The notes beneath the pieces were generated by a model. That model saw only the letters and a list, made by a program, of their open reading frames with translations. It was not told the DNA's origin and made no database searches. This document shows positions 4,734 to 5,557 of a stretch of DNA of 5,557 bases, one piece after another. Every line of letters begins with the position of its first letter. Position 1 is the first letter of the stretch. Source of the stretch: an uncultured Clostridia bacterium (GTDB lineage Bacteria; Bacillota; Clostridia; TANB77; CAG-508); NCBI GenBank assembly GCA_947625565.1, contig CANQOU010000084.1:1-5557 (forward strand), written 5' to 3'. The translations under genes and the position numbers were made by a program.

Positions 4734-5557
4734 ATTTTCTCCCTAGGGTTATATCAATTTGTCTATTTATTTTTCCTCTCGCTATTTTTAAGGTTACTTT
4801 TTCTCCTGGTTTTTTTGTATATATATATTCTCTTAAATCATTCATTGTATTTATCTCTTTTTCATCTATTGATAAAATAATATCTTTTTCTTTTAATTCT
4901 GTATTATCTGCTGGTCCATTTGGTGTAATTTGAGCTACATATATTCCTTTTTCAAAAGAAATATTGTTATCTAAATATGGGATAACTTGCTTATCATAAG
5001 CATATATTCCAATATTTGCTTGCTCAAAAATTTCTCCTTCTTTATATTTTTGAATTATACTTTTTACAACATTTATTGGTACTGCAAATCCTATTCCTTC
5101 TGCAGTTGTAATTTTTACAGTGTTAATCCCTATTACTTCACCATTTGGTGTAATGAGTGGTCCCCCACTATTACCAGGATTTATTGTTGCATCTGTTTGA
5201 ATTAAATCAGACATATATGATTTATTATTTTCCTCTTCTATTTTTATACTTCTGTTTTTTGCACTTATTATTCCTGATGTTACTGTTCTTCTAAATTCAA
5301 ATCCTATTGGATTTCCTATTGCATATACTGTTTCTCCTACCCTTATTTTACTAGAATCTCCTAATGTTGCATAACTTAAATTTTTTGCTTCAATCTTTGT
5401 AAGTGATAAATCTAAATCTGTATCACTCCAAGCTACTGTTCCTTCATAATTTTGTCCATTTTCTAGAGTAATATAGCATTTACTATATTTACTTCCTGTT
5501 ACATGCTCATTACTTAAAATATATCCATTTTCTGTTACTATTACTCCTGTCCCCAAT
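4732..5557 (-). CDS. HtrA/DegP-type trypsin-like serine protease with one PDZ domain (N-terminus outside window)
   Basis: About 274 residues of the protease and PDZ region are visible. The frame is open to the right edge, so the membrane anchor and true start lie beyond it; the apparent TTG near 5556 is just an internal Leu codon in the GTGVIV strand. HtrA proteases degrade or refold damaged proteins at the cell surface. Numbering from that codon, the catalytic triad is complete: His18 in SNEHV, Asp49 in DLDLSLTKI, and Ser130 in NPGNSGGPL. The strand IGFAVPINVV at 155-164 closes the protease fold. A single PDZ domain covers about 180-272, with GIYVAQI, NGPAD, LKEKDIILSI and VTLKIARG elements. 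The C-terminus ends shortly after it, as in typical Gram-positive HtrA. The name htrA versus degP or degS cannot be settled without the N-terminus. It converges on the M23 gene. Confidence 0.93.
   Translation of the reverse strand, partial: LGTGVIVTENGYILSNEHVTGSKYSKCYITLENGQNYEGTVAWSDTDLDLSLTKIEAKNLSYATLGDSSKIRVGETVYAIGNPIGFEFRRTVTSGIISAKNRSIKIEEENNKSYMSDLIQTDATINPGNSGGPLITPNGEVIGINTVKITTAEGIGFAVPINVVKSIIQKYKEGEIFEQANIGIYAYDKQVIPYLDNNISFEKGIYVAQITPNGPADNTELKEKDIILSIDEKEINTMNDLREYIYTKKPGEKVTLKIARGKINRQIDITLGRK

Noticed and set aside
4677..4880. Plus-strand 67-codon Leu/Phe-rich frame over the convergent terminator
   Set aside because: It spans the M23 stop, the shared terminator and the antisense of the PDZ region, so it is not a credible gene.
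5554..5556. TTG at the right edge as a start codon for the HtrA-like protein
   Set aside because: It falls inside the conserved GTGVIV strand of the protease domain, so the gene must continue beyond the window.

Overview
The window is strongly AT-rich. Its protein styles point to the Clostridia (Firmicutes): a clostridial-type CsoR with an N-terminal Cys-Cys, a stand-alone 4-Cys TSCPD protein, an M23 peptidase family typical of Clostridia, and AAGGAGG-type ribosome binding sites. This is an inference from protein character; no taxonomic marker is present beyond prfA.

Layout from left to right. (1) 77-370, minus: a CsoR-type copper-sensing repressor with a near-consensus promoter whose spacer holds a palindromic ATACCC/GGGTAT operator, so it is very probably autoregulated. 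(2) 517-1398, minus: a DUF362-family protein of unknown function with its own extended -10 promoter and a good terminator. (3) 1512-2573, minus: peptide chain release factor 1 (prfA), apparently monocistronic, with a TTGACA/TAAAAT promoter and an intrinsic terminator. (4) 2664-3198, minus: remains of an ABC transporter. These are a truncated FtsX-like permease N-terminus, a 31-codon piece of an ABC ATPase around its Q-loop in another frame, and a possible ATPase N-terminal piece upstream. A terminator-like hairpin lies inside the region. (5) 3295-3558, minus: a small 4-cysteine TSCPD-domain protein with its own promoter. (6) 3659-4708, plus: a membrane-anchored M23 (LytM-type) metallopeptidase, divergent from the TSCPD gene. 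(7) 4732 to the right edge, minus: an HtrA/DegP-type serine protease with one PDZ domain. Its N-terminus lies outside the window, and it converges on the M23 gene at a shared hairpin terminator.

Most genes here are single transcription units. Four minus-strand promoters with exact 17-bp spacers and three or four intrinsic terminators separate them, so little functional coupling is implied. The M23 peptidase and the HtrA protease would both act at or outside the membrane, but they are convergent, not an operon. I see no mobile element, CRISPR array, tRNA or rRNA, and no convincing new multi-gene system. The least ordinary part is the decayed ABC transporter locus at about 2660-3200, where an A7 run sits exactly at the junction between the permease and ATPase fragments.
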